This document shows positions 8,695-17,905 of a stretch of DNA of 64,000 nt, in pieces. The stretch is from Arthrobacter sp. H-02-3 (GTDB lineage: Bacteria; Actinomycetota; Actinomycetes; Actinomycetales; Micrococcaceae), in the NCBI RefSeq assembly GCF_003097355.1, contig NZ_PYUI01000018.1, positions 31,111 through 95,110 on the forward strand, given 5' to 3'. The notes beneath the pieces are model-generated. The model was given only the letters and a program-made list of their open reading frames with translations. It did not search any database and was not told the origin of the DNA. Each line of letters begins with the position of its first letter. Position 1 is the stretch's first letter. The translations under genes were made by a program, and so were the position numbers.

Positions 8695-9240
8695 TTGACG
8701 CACACACCGGCCACGTCAGATCCCTCCGCCGAGTACGACCCGGACTCGAGCGAGCCGCAACCGCACGGTTCCCTGGCGGCGCTCATTGGCGGTGTGCTGG
8801 CCGAAATGGATGCGCTCCAGTTTGCATCGTTCAGCAAGGACGATGCCCTGGACCTCGGGCTGCTCCTGGTCGAACTGGGCAGGCAACGCTCGCTGCCCAT
8901 CGCCGTCGACATCACCAAGGGCGAGCAAGTGCTCTTCCACGCGGCGCTGGACGGCGCCACCCCGGACAACGAACGCTGGATCAACGCCAAGAAGCGCACG
9001 GCCCAGCGCTACGAGGTCCCGTCCCTGCTGGTGGGCCTCCGGGCCCGCGCTGCCGGCGGAAGGATCGAGGACAACGCCTGGTTCGATCAGATGGAGTTCG
9101 CCGCCCACGGCGGAGCGTTCCCCATCTACGTGCGCGGCACCGGTGCCGTAGCCGTCGTGACTGTCTCCGGGCTGCCGCAGAAGGCAGACCACGACCTCGT
9201 GGTCGAGGCTTTACGGACGGTCCTCACGCCGGGAGCTTAG
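8695..9240 (+). CDS. UPF0303 / heme-degrading-domain family protein
   Basis: This is a 181-aa cytosolic protein of the UPF0303 (DUF336-related, HbpS-like) fold, recognisable from LPIAVDITKGEQVLF, then DNERWINAKKRTAQRY, then GGAFPIYVRGTG..VVTVSGLPQKADH. The function of the family is not settled; some relatives bind heme or cobalamin-type ligands. I chose the TTG at 8695, which has GGAAAG 10 nt upstream; a TTG at 8668 would add nine residues. The stop overlaps that of the convergent membrane protein gene (TTAG). Confidence 0.82.
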   Translation: MTHTPATSDPSAEYDPDSSEPQPHGSLAALIGGVLAEMDALQFASFSKDDALDLGLLLVELGRQRSLPIAVDITKGEQVLFHAALDGATPDNERWINAKKRTAQRYEVPSLLVGLRARAAGGRIEDNAWFDQMEFAAHGGAFPIYVRGTGAVAVVTVSGLPQKADHDLVVEALRTVLTPGA

Positions 9241-9995
9241 GCGGCGGCGCCGTCCGCGCGCGGCGTCCTCCGGGACAGCCGGATCAGCGCAATCCCCACC
9301 GCCGTGAACCAGGCCCACATCAGGATGCCGTACACCAGGTAGACCTCCGGAACGGCGAAACGGAGTGCCTCCGCCACCACGCCAACCGCGCCCGCGGCCA
9401 CCCCGAGCCAGGCCACCGCGCGGGGCAGCACGCCCTTGAGCATGGTCAGCGACATCAGCAGGATGCCGAGCGCGGACAGGACGCCGACGGCGGCAGGCGT
9501 GTTGTTCTCGGCGATCACCGCCTCCGCCGCGGCGGCATAGCGGAGCCGGGCATCGGCCCCGGCGGTGCCGATCGCGTTCGCGTAGCTGTCACTGAGATTG
9601 ACCAGGATCATCGATCCGCGGCTCGTGACCGGAACGGCCAGGAACAGCGCCCACGGCAGGGCGCCGATCACCGTGGCCATGAGGGCCAGGCTCTTGTTGA
9701 GCGGGGCGAGTGCCACGAAGAGGGTCACGAATACCAGAACTGGAAGAATGTTGGGCACGGTCCACAGGAGTTGTTCGGCGACGTAGACCGCCTTGTGCCC
9801 GGCGATGAACTCGAGGGTTTCGGCACCGCCGTGGATCGGTGGCGGGGCAATGGCGTCCAGAACCACTGCCACGATCAACAACGCCACGAACGCGACGGCG
9901 GAGATTCCGGCCCAGAAGTAGAGTTGCCGCCAGCTCTGACTGTCCGCCGCGGCGCCCCGGGCATGGCCGAGCGGGCGGGTCCGGGGCTGTTCCAT
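9237..9995 (-). CDS. multispanning membrane protein (DUF4386-like)
   Basis: This is a 252-aa protein with about six hydrophobic segments starting at residue 22, a short cytoplasmic N-tail rich in Arg, and an Arg-rich C-terminus. The arrangement resembles DUF4386 proteins, but I do not recognise a diagnostic motif, so the family call is tentative. The start is the ATG at 9995 (MEQPRT); an upstream extension has no coding character. The gene shares its stop region with the UPF0303 gene. Function unknown. Confidence 0.75.
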   Translation of the reverse strand: MEQPRTRPLGHARGAAADSQSWRQLYFWAGISAVAFVALLIVAVVLDAIAPPPIHGGAETLEFIAGHKAVYVAEQLLWTVPNILPVLVFVTLFVALAPLNKSLALMATVIGALPWALFLAVPVTSRGSMILVNLSDSYANAIGTAGADARLRYAAAAEAVIAENNTPAAVGVLSALGILLMSLTMLKGVLPRAVAWLGVAAGAVGVVAEALRFAVPEVYLVYGILMWAWFTAVGIALIRLSRRTPRADGAAA

Positions 9996-10113
9996 GCTCA
10001 AAAGTACGTCCGGCGGGCGAGGCAATACAGGGGCGTTGGCCCTGTCCGGATGCCCGGGCAAGGAACGCTAGGCTAGGGGCAGCCCTGTTTCCTCCCTTAA
10101 GGAGTTACGAAGA

Positions 10114-10374
10114 ATGAACCTCTTCATCAAGCTGCTCGGCACCGGCGTCAGCCTCCTGGCCGGTTACGCCGGCGCCAAGCTCGTTGACACCGTCTGGGAG
10201 AAGTCCACGGGCAGCAAGCCGCCCACGGACAACGACGACGTCCCCACCACGCTGCACCACGCATTGGCGTTCGCGCTGATCTCGGCCGCGGTCAGCACCG
10301 TCATCCAGGTGCTCGCCAACCGCGGCACCCAGCGCGCGATCACCCGCTTCGCCAAATCCCAGGACGTCGTCTAA
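10114..10374 (+). CDS. DUF4235 small membrane protein
   Basis: This 86-aa protein has a hydrophobic N-terminal helix (LLGTGVSLLAGYAGAKL), a polar linker with KPPTDNDD, and a second hydrophobic helix (ALAFALISAAVSTVIQVLA) ending in a basic tail, the usual DUF4235 layout. AAGGAG lies 5'-proximal, and a TAGGCT -10 box is at 10069-10074. It is a common actinobacterial membrane protein of unknown function, transcribed as a single gene here. Confidence 0.88.
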   Translation: MNLFIKLLGTGVSLLAGYAGAKLVDTVWEKSTGSKPPTDNDDVPTTLHHALAFALISAAVSTVIQVLANRGTQRAITRFAKSQDVV

Positions 10375-10397
10375 CGAGGGCATTTCAAGGACGTTGA

Positions 10398-11171
10398 CTA
10401 GCTTGGCTCGACGAGCAGCTTCCTGATCTCGGTGAGCTTGGCTTCGGACTCTTCGAGGCGCAGGCGGAGTCCTTCGACCGTCGCGCTGGTGTCGGCCGCA
10501 TCGACTAGCGGCGCGGGAGCCTTCTTCTTGGGAGAGAGGAAGAAGTTGGCAAGGTAACCGGTGAACGTGCCGAAGATGCCGACACCGATGACGATGATGC
10601 CAGCCCCGATGGCACGGCCCGCATCCGTGACCGGATATTGGTCACCGTATCCGACTGTCGAGATCGTGACGATCGTGTACCAGAGGGCGTCCGAGGCGGT
10701 CCTGATATTGGCCCCCGGGGCGCCCTGCTCGACGCGGAGCATCGAGAGGCTTCCGAATTCCAGCACGAAAATGCCCATGAGCAGCAGTATGTAGAGGGAG
10801 CTGCCGGCCCGATCCTTGCTCAGCGCGCGGCCGATCGTGCCGATGCCGACATCGCGGAGCAGGCGGTACACCCGGATCAGCCGGAAGATGCGCAGGATCT
10901 TGAATTGCTCGAAAGGCATGCTGGCCAAGAGATCGGCCCAGCCGAAGTGCTTGAAGACATAGGCGCCCGGCGATGGCGCGGTGAAGATCCGGTAGATGAA
11001 GTCGGCGAGGAAGATCACGCTGAAAACGGCGTTCATCACCGTGAGCACGGTGTCGAGCGACTTATCCTGCACAACATACAAGAGCACGAGATTGATGATC
11101 GACAGGATCGAAAGGATACCGATGAAGATCTCGTATCCGATGCTCTTCAGTTCACTGCGTTCCTTGGTCAT
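10398..11171 (-). CDS. voltage-gated-type potassium channel
   Basis: This 257-aa protein has a six-helix channel layout. Helices S1-S3 come first, then an S4-like segment with spaced arginines (FRLIRVYRLLRDVG), then S5, the pore loop with the K+ selectivity filter TVGYGD, and S6. A polar C-terminal tail from about residue 215 ends in a short predicted coiled coil (LRLRLEESEAKLTEIRKLL) that could support tetramer assembly. The start is the ATG at 11171. It lies just downstream of the Mrp antiporter operon on the same strand, in a cluster of cation-handling genes. Confidence 0.9.
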   Translation of the reverse strand: MTKERSELKSIGYEIFIGILSILSIINLVLLYVVQDKSLDTVLTVMNAVFSVIFLADFIYRIFTAPSPGAYVFKHFGWADLLASMPFEQFKILRIFRLIRVYRLLRDVGIGTIGRALSKDRAGSSLYILLLMGIFVLEFGSLSMLRVEQGAPGANIRTASDALWYTIVTISTVGYGDQYPVTDAGRAIGAGIIVIGVGIFGTFTGYLANFFLSPKKKAPAPLVDAADTSATVEGLRLRLEESEAKLTEIRKLLVEPS

Positions 11172-11231
11172 GTGAGGATTCTGGCACGCAAGCAGCCGCG
11201 CGGCCGCCACTATTTTCGGATCGGTCCACCC

Positions 11232-11639
11232 TCAACGGTCGGCGTCGTCGTCCGTTCCATGGCGGGCAGCCGCCTGCCGGGCGGCCTTCTGGGCCGCCTT
11301 CTGAACGACGGCCTCGAGTTCGTCGGCGCTCAGCAGTTCCGGGTGCAGGTGCTTGGTGCGGTACCCGGCCCGCCCCACCATGTGGGCTGAAACTGGGACG
11401 GTCAGCAATTGGAAGAGCCACGCCACCACCAGGACGGGCCACACCCACCAGGTGCGCATCTGCAGGCCAAGGGCGGCCAGGAGCAGGAAGAGCCCCAGGA
11501 CCTGCGGTTTGGTGGCGGCGTGCATCCTGCTCATGAGGTCCGGAAACCGCAGCAGGCCGACGGCCGCGCCGAGGGACATCAGGGCGCCGACCACCATAAA
11601 CACGGCAGAGACGGCGTCGATCACTGTTTCAGGATTCAC
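11232..11639 (-). CDS. mrpG: Na+/H+ antiporter subunit G
   Basis: This 135-aa protein has three hydrophobic segments (residues 8-28, 43-60 and 66-86) and the PhaG/MnhG motif FPDLMSRMHAATKP. The C-terminus is an Ala/Lys/Arg-rich cytoplasmic tail longer than in many MrpG proteins. It is the last gene of the six-gene Mrp operon and overlaps mrpF by 11 nt. Mrp complexes exchange Na+ for H+ across the cell membrane and need all subunits. Confidence 0.93.
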   Translation of the reverse strand: MNPETVIDAVSAVFMVVGALMSLGAAVGLLRFPDLMSRMHAATKPQVLGLFLLLAALGLQMRTWWVWPVLVVAWLFQLLTVPVSAHMVGRAGYRTKHLHPELLSADELEAVVQKAAQKAARQAAARHGTDDDADR

Positions 11640-11907
11640 GGACGTTCTCCCTCCGGTCGGCCACGAACCTGGCCACGGTGACCGAGCCGACGAATCCGAT
11701 GAGCGAAATAGCCACCAGCAGCATCAGGTTGTTCAGGTGCCGGTTAGCGGCCATGTCGATGCACAGGGCCGCACCGAAGATGGCCAGGAGCACGTCGGCG
11801 GCCAGCACCCGGTCCAGCAGCGACGGGCCCCGCGCGATCCGGATGATCGCCCCCGCGGCGGCCAGGGAAAGTACGACGGCTGTCACCGTCAGGACGATCT
11901 GCATCAT
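11629..11907 (-). CDS. mrpF: Na+/H+ antiporter subunit F
   Basis: This 92-aa, three-helix membrane protein carries the family pattern RIARGPSLLDRVLAADVL followed by a helix and a VGSVTVARFV segment. Two adjacent ATG codons (11907 and 11904) could start it; the first overlaps the mrpE stop by 4 nt and is taken here. Part of the mrp operon. Confidence 0.93.
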   Translation of the reverse strand: MMQIVLTVTAVVLSLAAAGAIIRIARGPSLLDRVLAADVLLAIFGAALCIDMAANRHLNNLMLLVAISLIGFVGSVTVARFVADRRENVRES

Positions 11908-12449
11908 GCGGCGGCCTCCTGGGCAAGTGCGGACAGTTCCTCTTTGGTCCCCATGATCCTGATCAGCCCGGCCTCGGTGTCACGGACTTCCTTACGCAGC
12001 TTGGCCGCGTCCTGGGCGTTGCGGACGTTGATGCCGTGAATGTAGAGGGTGGACGTGGACCTGTCCACCTCCACCACGAGTGATCCGGGAATCAGCGAGA
12101 TCACGTGCCCCGTGGCCGTCACCAGGAGGTCCGAATGGCTCCGCAGCGGCACGGCGACGATTGCGCTGACCACGTCCGGGCCGCGGACCACGGCGAGGTA
12201 GAGGACCTGGAAGCTGGCCGCGACGACTTTTCCGAGGAAGACGACGGCGAAGGGGACGGCGCGGAGCACGTTGAAGCGGCCGCCGAGTTCCACCGGGGGC
12301 AGGTAGAAAACCCGCGCCACGACCACGGCGATGAGGGCGCCGAAGAGGAGATTGCCGGGGCTGAAGTTCTGCCACAGGGCACCCCAGACAAACACGAGCC
12401 ACACCAGCAGCGGCAGTTCCTGGCGCAGGGAGATCCTTTTCCGGTTCAT
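11904..12449 (-). CDS. mrpE: Na+/H+ antiporter subunit E
   Basis: This 181-aa protein has two hydrophobic N-terminal segments (about residues 12-45) and a soluble C-terminal domain with SLIPGSLVVEVDRSTSTLYIHGINV, the signature of MrpE/MnhE. An acidic/basic cytoplasmic tail follows. It overlaps mrpD by 4 nt at its start and mrpF at its end, as expected for translationally coupled Mrp subunits. Confidence 0.93.
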   Translation of the reverse strand: MNRKRISLRQELPLLVWLVFVWGALWQNFSPGNLLFGALIAVVVARVFYLPPVELGGRFNVLRAVPFAVVFLGKVVAASFQVLYLAVVRGPDVVSAIVAVPLRSHSDLLVTATGHVISLIPGSLVVEVDRSTSTLYIHGINVRNAQDAAKLRKEVRDTEAGLIRIMGTKEELSALAQEAAA

Positions 12450-14071
12450 TTCCCGCCGCCCTGCTGCTGGCCGGGCCGGACCGCCGACGGCACGGGCGGG
12501 ACCGGGGCGTCCTCGCCAAGCACGGCGTGGATGTAGGCGGACCTGTCCAGCATCTCGTGGGCGGACTGGTCCGCGACCTTGAACAACGGCCCGGCAAAGA
12601 CGGTCAGGGCCACGCCAAAGAGCACCAGGCCCAGGGTGGAGCCCACCATGGTGCGCGGCAGGAGGGTCACGTTGGTCCGGCCGGCCCGGTCTCCGGTCGC
12701 GGAATCCTCCGGTGCGGCCAGGAGCACCGGATCGGGGTGTTCCGCGTCCTCGGGCTTGCGCCAGAACGCCCGGTTCCAGACCCTGGCGATCGCCAGCAGG
12801 GTCAACAGACTGGTCAGCACTCCTCCGATCACCAGTGCGTAGGCCAGCGGCGTCCCGAGTTCGATGCCCGCTTGCAGGAGCCCCAGTTTGCCCAGGAAGC
12901 CCGAGAACGGCGGGATGCCGGCCAGGTTCATGGCCGGAATGAAGAACAGCACGCCCAGGACCGGGGAGAGCTTGGCCAGCCCGGCGACGCGGTCCATGGA
13001 CGAACTGCCGCCCCGGCGTTCAATCAGGCCGGTCACGAGGAACAGGCTGGTTTGGATGGTGATGTGGTGGACCACGTAGAACACCGCGGCGCCCAGCCCG
13101 GCCACCGTAGACATGGCCAGGCCGAACACCATGTAGCCGATGTGGCTGACCAGGGTGAAGGACAGGAGTCGCTTGATGTCGCTTTGGGCCAGGGCGCCGA
13201 GGATTCCCACCACCATGGTCAGCAGCGCCGCGACCATGAGCGGGGCGTTGAGCGCATCCCCCGGGAAGAGCAGCGTCTCCGTGCGGACCATGGCGTAGAC
13301 ACCCACCTTGGTCAGCAGCCCGGCAAACACGGCGGTGACGGGGGCCGGCGCGGTGGGATAGGAGTCGGGGAGCCAGAAGGACAGCGGGAAGACGGCGGCT
13401 TTGATGCCGAAGGCCACCAGGAGCATGACGTGCAGCAGCGTCCGGGTGCCCTGGTCCAGGTCGCCGAGCTTGATGGCCAGGTCCGCCATGTTGATGGTTC
13501 CGGTGGCGCCGTAGATCATGGCGATCGCGATCAGGAACAGCACCGAGGACACCACGGAGACCACGACGTAGGTCACGCCTGCCCGGATGCGCGGGCCCGT
13601 GCCGCCGAGGGTGATGAGCACGTAGCTGGCGGTCAGCAGGATCTCAAAGCCGACGTAGAGGTTGAAGAGGTCTCCGGAGAGGAATGCGTTGGACACCCCG
13701 GCGACGAGGATCAGGTAGGTCGGGTGGAAGATCGAGACCGGCGCGTCACGGTCGCCGTCGGCCATGCCCTGTCCGGTTGCGTAGATCAGCACCGCAAGGC
13801 TCACGGCCGAGGACACCACGAGCATGAGCGAGGAGAACTGGTCCACCACCAGCACGATCCCCCAGGGCGGCATCCACCCGCCGATATTCACCGCGGCCGT
13901 CCCGCCCTCCCAAACGGAGGCCAGCAGCCAGCATTCCAGCAGCAGGGTCACGGTCAGGATGGCGATGCTGACGGCCCGCTGGGCCCGGGAGTGGCGGATC
14001 AGCAGGAACGTCAGGGCGGCGCCCAGGATGGGGAGTACGACGGCGAGCGGGGCAAAGCTGGCGATGTTCAC
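12446..14071 (-). CDS. mrpD: Na+/H+ antiporter subunit D
   Basis: This is a 541-aa proton-translocating subunit related to NuoL/M/N. FEILLTASYVLITLG holds the conserved glutamate of the antiporter-type helix, and AAVFPLSFWLPDSYPTAPAPVTAVFAG (partly quoted) holds the conserved lysine/proline region. About 14 transmembrane helices are expected. The C-terminal 80 residues are polar and Pro-rich. Overlaps of 4 nt at both ends tie it to mrpC and mrpE. Confidence 0.94.
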   Translation of the reverse strand: MNIASFAPLAVVLPILGAALTFLLIRHSRAQRAVSIAILTVTLLLECWLLASVWEGGTAAVNIGGWMPPWGIVLVVDQFSSLMLVVSSAVSLAVLIYATGQGMADGDRDAPVSIFHPTYLILVAGVSNAFLSGDLFNLYVGFEILLTASYVLITLGGTGPRIRAGVTYVVVSVVSSVLFLIAIAMIYGATGTINMADLAIKLGDLDQGTRTLLHVMLLVAFGIKAAVFPLSFWLPDSYPTAPAPVTAVFAGLLTKVGVYAMVRTETLLFPGDALNAPLMVAALLTMVVGILGALAQSDIKRLLSFTLVSHIGYMVFGLAMSTVAGLGAAVFYVVHHITIQTSLFLVTGLIERRGGSSSMDRVAGLAKLSPVLGVLFFIPAMNLAGIPPFSGFLGKLGLLQAGIELGTPLAYALVIGGVLTSLLTLLAIARVWNRAFWRKPEDAEHPDPVLLAAPEDSATGDRAGRTNVTLLPRTMVGSTLGLVLFGVALTVFAGPLFKVADQSAHEMLDRSAYIHAVLGEDAPVPPVPSAVRPGQQQGGGK

Positions 14072-14682
14072 TGTCCGCCTCCTTCCGGTCTGGGGTCAAC
14101 GTTCAGGGAGCCGGGCTGTTCTTCGGAGGCGGCCTGTTCGGCCCGCACCGGGCGGTCGCCGGACATGACCGCGGCCGCACCGCTTCCCTGGCTGGAACCG
14201 GATCCGGGACCCGGACCTCCACCGACAGGGGTGTCCACCAGCCCGGCGCCGTCGGAGCCGATCATCGCCAGCGGGAACTCCGAGGTCTCGACCGGAATCA
14301 CGGAGTCGTCCTCGGCGTCAAAGCTCGGGGTTTCCGCGACGCGGCGGTCCTCGGCGTCGTCCTGGATTTCATCCTGGCGGGCCAGGACCCAGGTCCGGTA
14401 GATGATGCCCAGCATGAACGCCGTGACGGCGAAGGAGATCACGATCGAGGTCAGGATCAGCGCCTGCGGGAGGGGGTCGCTGTAGTCGCCGGCGGGGGTG
14501 TTCTTGTCGAAGATCGGCGCCAGTCCGGCGTACCCGCCGGTGGCGAGAATCAGGAGGTTGGTGGCGTTGGCCAGCAGCATGAGGCCCAGCAGGACCCGGG
14601 TGAGGCTGCGTTCAAGGATGAGGTAGATGCCGCAGGCGTACAGGGCCCCCATGACCGTCAGCAGGGTCAGATTGACGCTCAT
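14068..14682 (-). CDS. mrpC: Na+/H+ antiporter subunit C with long acidic tail
   Basis: The first 115 residues are a NuoK-like three-helix subunit (YLILERSLTRVLLGLMLL, then DPLPQALILTSIVISFAV). The remaining 90 residues are a polar, acidic, Gly/Ser-rich cytoplasmic extension; canonical MrpC is about 115-130 aa, so this tail is an unusual addition. There is no frameshift: the frame runs straight to a stop that overlaps the mrpD start. The tail's role is unknown. Confidence 0.93.
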   Translation of the reverse strand: MSVNLTLLTVMGALYACGIYLILERSLTRVLLGLMLLANATNLLILATGGYAGLAPIFDKNTPAGDYSDPLPQALILTSIVISFAVTAFMLGIIYRTWVLARQDEIQDDAEDRRVAETPSFDAEDDSVIPVETSEFPLAMIGSDGAGLVDTPVGGGPGPGSGSSQGSGAAAVMSGDRPVRAEQAASEEQPGSLNVDPRPEGGGQ

Positions 14683-17600
14683 GCTTTCCCCCTGGCTGTC
14701 GTTTCCGCGTCGGCTGTTTCAGCCGGGAGACCGCCCTCATCGTCATCGGACGGCCCTTCGTCGGATGGCTCGGGCTGTTCCTCGAAGTGCTCGTCGATTT
14801 CGGCCCCCAGGCTGCGCAGCACGTCCAGGGCCAGGCCGACCACGACGACGTACACGCCGATGTCGAAGATGGTCGAGGTGACGAACTTGATGTCGCCGAA
14901 CACGGGCAGCCACAGTTCCACGATGGCGCTCTGGAACACCTGTCCGCCCAGCAGCAGCGGCGTCATTCCGGCGGCCGCGGCGGTGGCCAGGCCGATTCCC
15001 AGCAGGGTACCGGCGCCGACCGGCGTGGCTTCGCGCAGTTCGAAGCGGCCGCCGGCGAGGTAGCGGATGGTCAGGGCGAGTCCGGCTGTGAGGCCGCCGG
15101 CGAAGCCGCCGCCGGGCAGGTTGTGGCCGGCGAGCAGCAGATAGATGGAGAACACGATCATGGAGTGGAAGATCAAGCGGGTGACCACCTCGAAGATGAT
15201 CGAGCGGCGTTCGGGGGCCAGAGTCCGGCCGGCCACCAGCCAGGCGTCCCGGGTGGCTGCAGCGAACCGACGGTTCATGGCCAGGGCGGCATCGTCACGG
15301 GTGCTGCCCCGGGCCCCGGTCAACCGGCCGACGGTCCCTTCCGCGACTGTGGCGGCCGTCCGGATGCGGTCGCCGCGGCCTCGGACGAAGATGAGGCTGG
15401 CCACGCCGGTGGCGGCCAGGGCCAGGACGGAGATCTCGCCAAAGGTGTCCCATGCGCGGATATCCACGAGGGTCACGTTGACGACGTTGAGGCCGCCGCC
15501 GCCCTCGTAGGCCAGCTGCGGGAACTGCAGGGAGACCGGCTCGGCCACGCGGGCGCCCAGGGCATAGATGGCCACGAAGATCATGGTGGCGCCGAACGCC
15601 AGGCCGATCACCACGCGGATGACCCGGTATTTCCCGCCGGTGCGGTCCCGCAGCCCCGCGGGGAGGCTCCGCATGGCCAGCACGAACGCCACCAGAATGA
15701 TCGTTTCGACCAGCATCTGGGTCAGCGCGAGGTCAGGGGCGCCCTGCAGCGCGAACATCAGGGCAATGCCGTAGCCGGTGACGGACACCATCAGGACGGC
15801 CAGGAACCGCTTGTTGGCGCGGACCGCGGCGAGCGCGCCGATCACGACTCCCGCACCGGCCACCAGCTGCAGCGGCGAGCCCGGATCGATGACATAGAGT
15901 CCGGGCGGGAGCGGCTTGTTGGCCACGAGCAGCGCCGTCAGCGGCAGGACGAACGCCACGGTCAGGATGACGGAGAGGTAGAAGAACAGCGAGCCTCGCT
16001 GGGTCCGGCCGGTGACCCAGACGGCGGTGTCGTCCAGCGCGCCGATCGTCTGCTGGTACGCGCGGTCGGCGTCGATCCAGCCCGGCACCAAGGCCTGCAG
16101 CCGGGCCACGGCGTTGCGGCCGAAGAACATGGCCAGGCCCAGGGCGAACGTCACCGCGGTCAGCCCCAGAGCCGGGGTGATGCCGTGCCACAGCGCCAGG
16201 TGGCCGGGCGAGGAGCCGGAGCCGTCCACAAAGAGCTCCGCATAGGGCTGGATCCAGCCGTCGACGGCGGCGGGCCACAGGCCGTACAGGATCGTGAGGA
16301 GGCTCAGGATTGCCGGTGCGGCAAGGAAAGCGGCTTTGATCGGTTTGAACGCCGTGGGCTCCACGCCGGGCTTGACGGCGAAGGCGCCCCACATGAAGCG
16401 GGCGCTGTAGGCGAAGGTCAGGACGGAGCCGAGGACCACGCCTCCCAGCAGCCAGGGCCCGGTCCCGGACTCCGAGCTGTACTGGATGAAGGCCTCGAAC
16501 ACCGATTCCTTGGCGACGTAGCCGGCCAGCGGGGGGACGCCCGCCATCGAGGCCGCACCGATTGCCGCTACGACCGCCAGTGCCCGGGCCGAGCCGTAGA
16601 CGCCGGAGAGCTTGCGGATGTCCCGTGTCCCCGCTTGGTGGTCGATGATGCCCACCACCAGGAACAGCGTGGCCTTGAACAATCCGTGCGCCAGGAGCAG
16701 GGCGAGTCCGGCGAGCGCCGCGTCGGGAGTGCCGAGGCCCACCACCATGGTCAGGAAGCCCAGCTGGCTCACGGTGCCGTAGGCGAGGATGAGTTTGATG
16801 TCGGTTTGCCGGAGGGCCCGGTAGCCGCCGACCAGCATGGTCGCCAGGCCCAGGCCCAGCACGATCGGCAGCCACGGCGGGATCCCGGCGAACCCGGGGG
16901 CGAGCCGGGCCACCAGGTAGATCCCCGCCTTCACCATGGCCGCGGCGTGCAGGTAGGCGCTCACGGGCGTGGGGGCGGCCATCGCTCCGGGGAGCCAGAA
17001 GTGGAACGGAACCAGGGCGGATTTGGTGATCGCACCGATCAGGATCAGGACGACGGCGGCGCTTACGGCGCCTGCCGCGGGGCCGGTGACGAGCGCGGGG
17101 GCCATGTCCAGAATGGCCTGGATCCGGTAGGTTCCGGCTGTCGAACCCAGGATGATGAGTCCCACGAGCATGGCCAGGCCGCCGGCAGTGGTCACCACGA
17201 GCGCCTGCAGCGCCGAGCGCCGGGCGGACAGCCTGGTCCGGGCGTATCCGATCAGCAGGTAGGACAGCACCGTGGTCAGTTCCCAGAAGATGAACATCAG
17301 CAGGAGGTCATCAGCGGTGACGAGGCCGAACATGGCACCGGCGAAGGCCAGAAGTTGGGCCCCGAACCCGCCGAGGTAGTCGTCCTTGTTCTTGAAGTAC
17401 CGGGCGCAGTAGACCAGCACCAGCGCGCCGACCCCAAGAACCAGCAGGGACATGACCCAGGCTAGCGCGTCCATCCGGAACGCGAGTTCCAGCTGGAGGG
17501 CGGGAACCCAGGGGATCGCCTCGGCGATCGCGCTGTCTGAATTGACTGCACCTGAATAAACGGCATCGTGCTGCAGGAGCAGCCAGATGAAGGAGGCCGC

Positions 17601-17702
17601 GGGAACCGCGGCCAGGGCATAGAACGAATTCCTGCCGAACTTTCGGAACAGCAGCGGGGCCACGACAGCCACCGCAAAGTGCACGGCAAGGACTGTGATC
17701 AC
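14679..17702 (-). CDS. mrpA: Na+/H+ antiporter subunit A, fused to subunit B
   Basis: This 1007-aa protein joins MrpA (residues 1 to about 800: NuoL-like helices with FWELTTVLSYLLIG and FHFWLPGAMAAPTPVSAYLHA) to an MrpB-type module (about 830-960: VTRLIFHSMIVFSIYLLLAGHNLPGGGF). A hydrophilic acidic C-terminus follows. Start is ATG at 17702, first gene of the operon. A/B fusion is the standard arrangement in Actinobacteria and related groups. The subunit conducts protons in the Na+/H+ exchanger that handles pH and sodium stress. Confidence 0.94.
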   Translation of the reverse strand: MITVLAVHFAVAVVAPLLFRKFGRNSFYALAAVPAASFIWLLLQHDAVYSGAVNSDSAIAEAIPWVPALQLELAFRMDALAWVMSLLVLGVGALVLVYCARYFKNKDDYLGGFGAQLLAFAGAMFGLVTADDLLLMFIFWELTTVLSYLLIGYARTRLSARRSALQALVVTTAGGLAMLVGLIILGSTAGTYRIQAILDMAPALVTGPAAGAVSAAVVLILIGAITKSALVPFHFWLPGAMAAPTPVSAYLHAAAMVKAGIYLVARLAPGFAGIPPWLPIVLGLGLATMLVGGYRALRQTDIKLILAYGTVSQLGFLTMVVGLGTPDAALAGLALLLAHGLFKATLFLVVGIIDHQAGTRDIRKLSGVYGSARALAVVAAIGAASMAGVPPLAGYVAKESVFEAFIQYSSESGTGPWLLGGVVLGSVLTFAYSARFMWGAFAVKPGVEPTAFKPIKAAFLAAPAILSLLTILYGLWPAAVDGWIQPYAELFVDGSGSSPGHLALWHGITPALGLTAVTFALGLAMFFGRNAVARLQALVPGWIDADRAYQQTIGALDDTAVWVTGRTQRGSLFFYLSVILTVAFVLPLTALLVANKPLPPGLYVIDPGSPLQLVAGAGVVIGALAAVRANKRFLAVLMVSVTGYGIALMFALQGAPDLALTQMLVETIILVAFVLAMRSLPAGLRDRTGGKYRVIRVVIGLAFGATMIFVAIYALGARVAEPVSLQFPQLAYEGGGGLNVVNVTLVDIRAWDTFGEISVLALAATGVASLIFVRGRGDRIRTAATVAEGTVGRLTGARGSTRDDAALAMNRRFAAATRDAWLVAGRTLAPERRSIIFEVVTRLIFHSMIVFSIYLLLAGHNLPGGGFAGGLTAGLALTIRYLAGGRFELREATPVGAGTLLGIGLATAAAAGMTPLLLGGQVFQSAIVELWLPVFGDIKFVTSTIFDIGVYVVVVGLALDVLRSLGAEIDEHFEEQPEPSDEGPSDDDEGGLPAETADAETTARGKA

Positions 17703-17892
17703 TGGTGTCTCCGCAACGTCAGAAATTCGATTGTCAGCAAGTTAGAGCAGGCGGTTCATTTGTTAGGTTCGGTGCGGACAGTTTACCAAGCGTGTACAAA
17801 TTCTTTTGGCAGGGACGCCGGCCACTGAATAATTCGTAGCAAAAGCCGCCAGGGACTCCCGCGGGGAACAGGCCGCGGGCGTCCTAGGCGGC

Positions 17893-17898
17893 TACGAT
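17893..17898 (+). promoter_or_regulatory. -10 box (TACGAT) of the UMF1 gene
   Basis: TACGAT ends 7 nt before the ATG at 17906, so transcription should start at or next to the start codon (leaderless or nearly so). No ribosome-binding site is visible before the ATG, which agrees with this. Confidence 0.55.
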
Positions 17899-17905
17899 TC
17901 TGGCT

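Noticed and set aside
14787..17465. A long plus-strand open frame of 892 codons
   Set aside because: It is antisense to mrpA, has the His/Gln/Gly/Asp-rich composition of a shadow frame in GC-rich DNA, and shows no domain.
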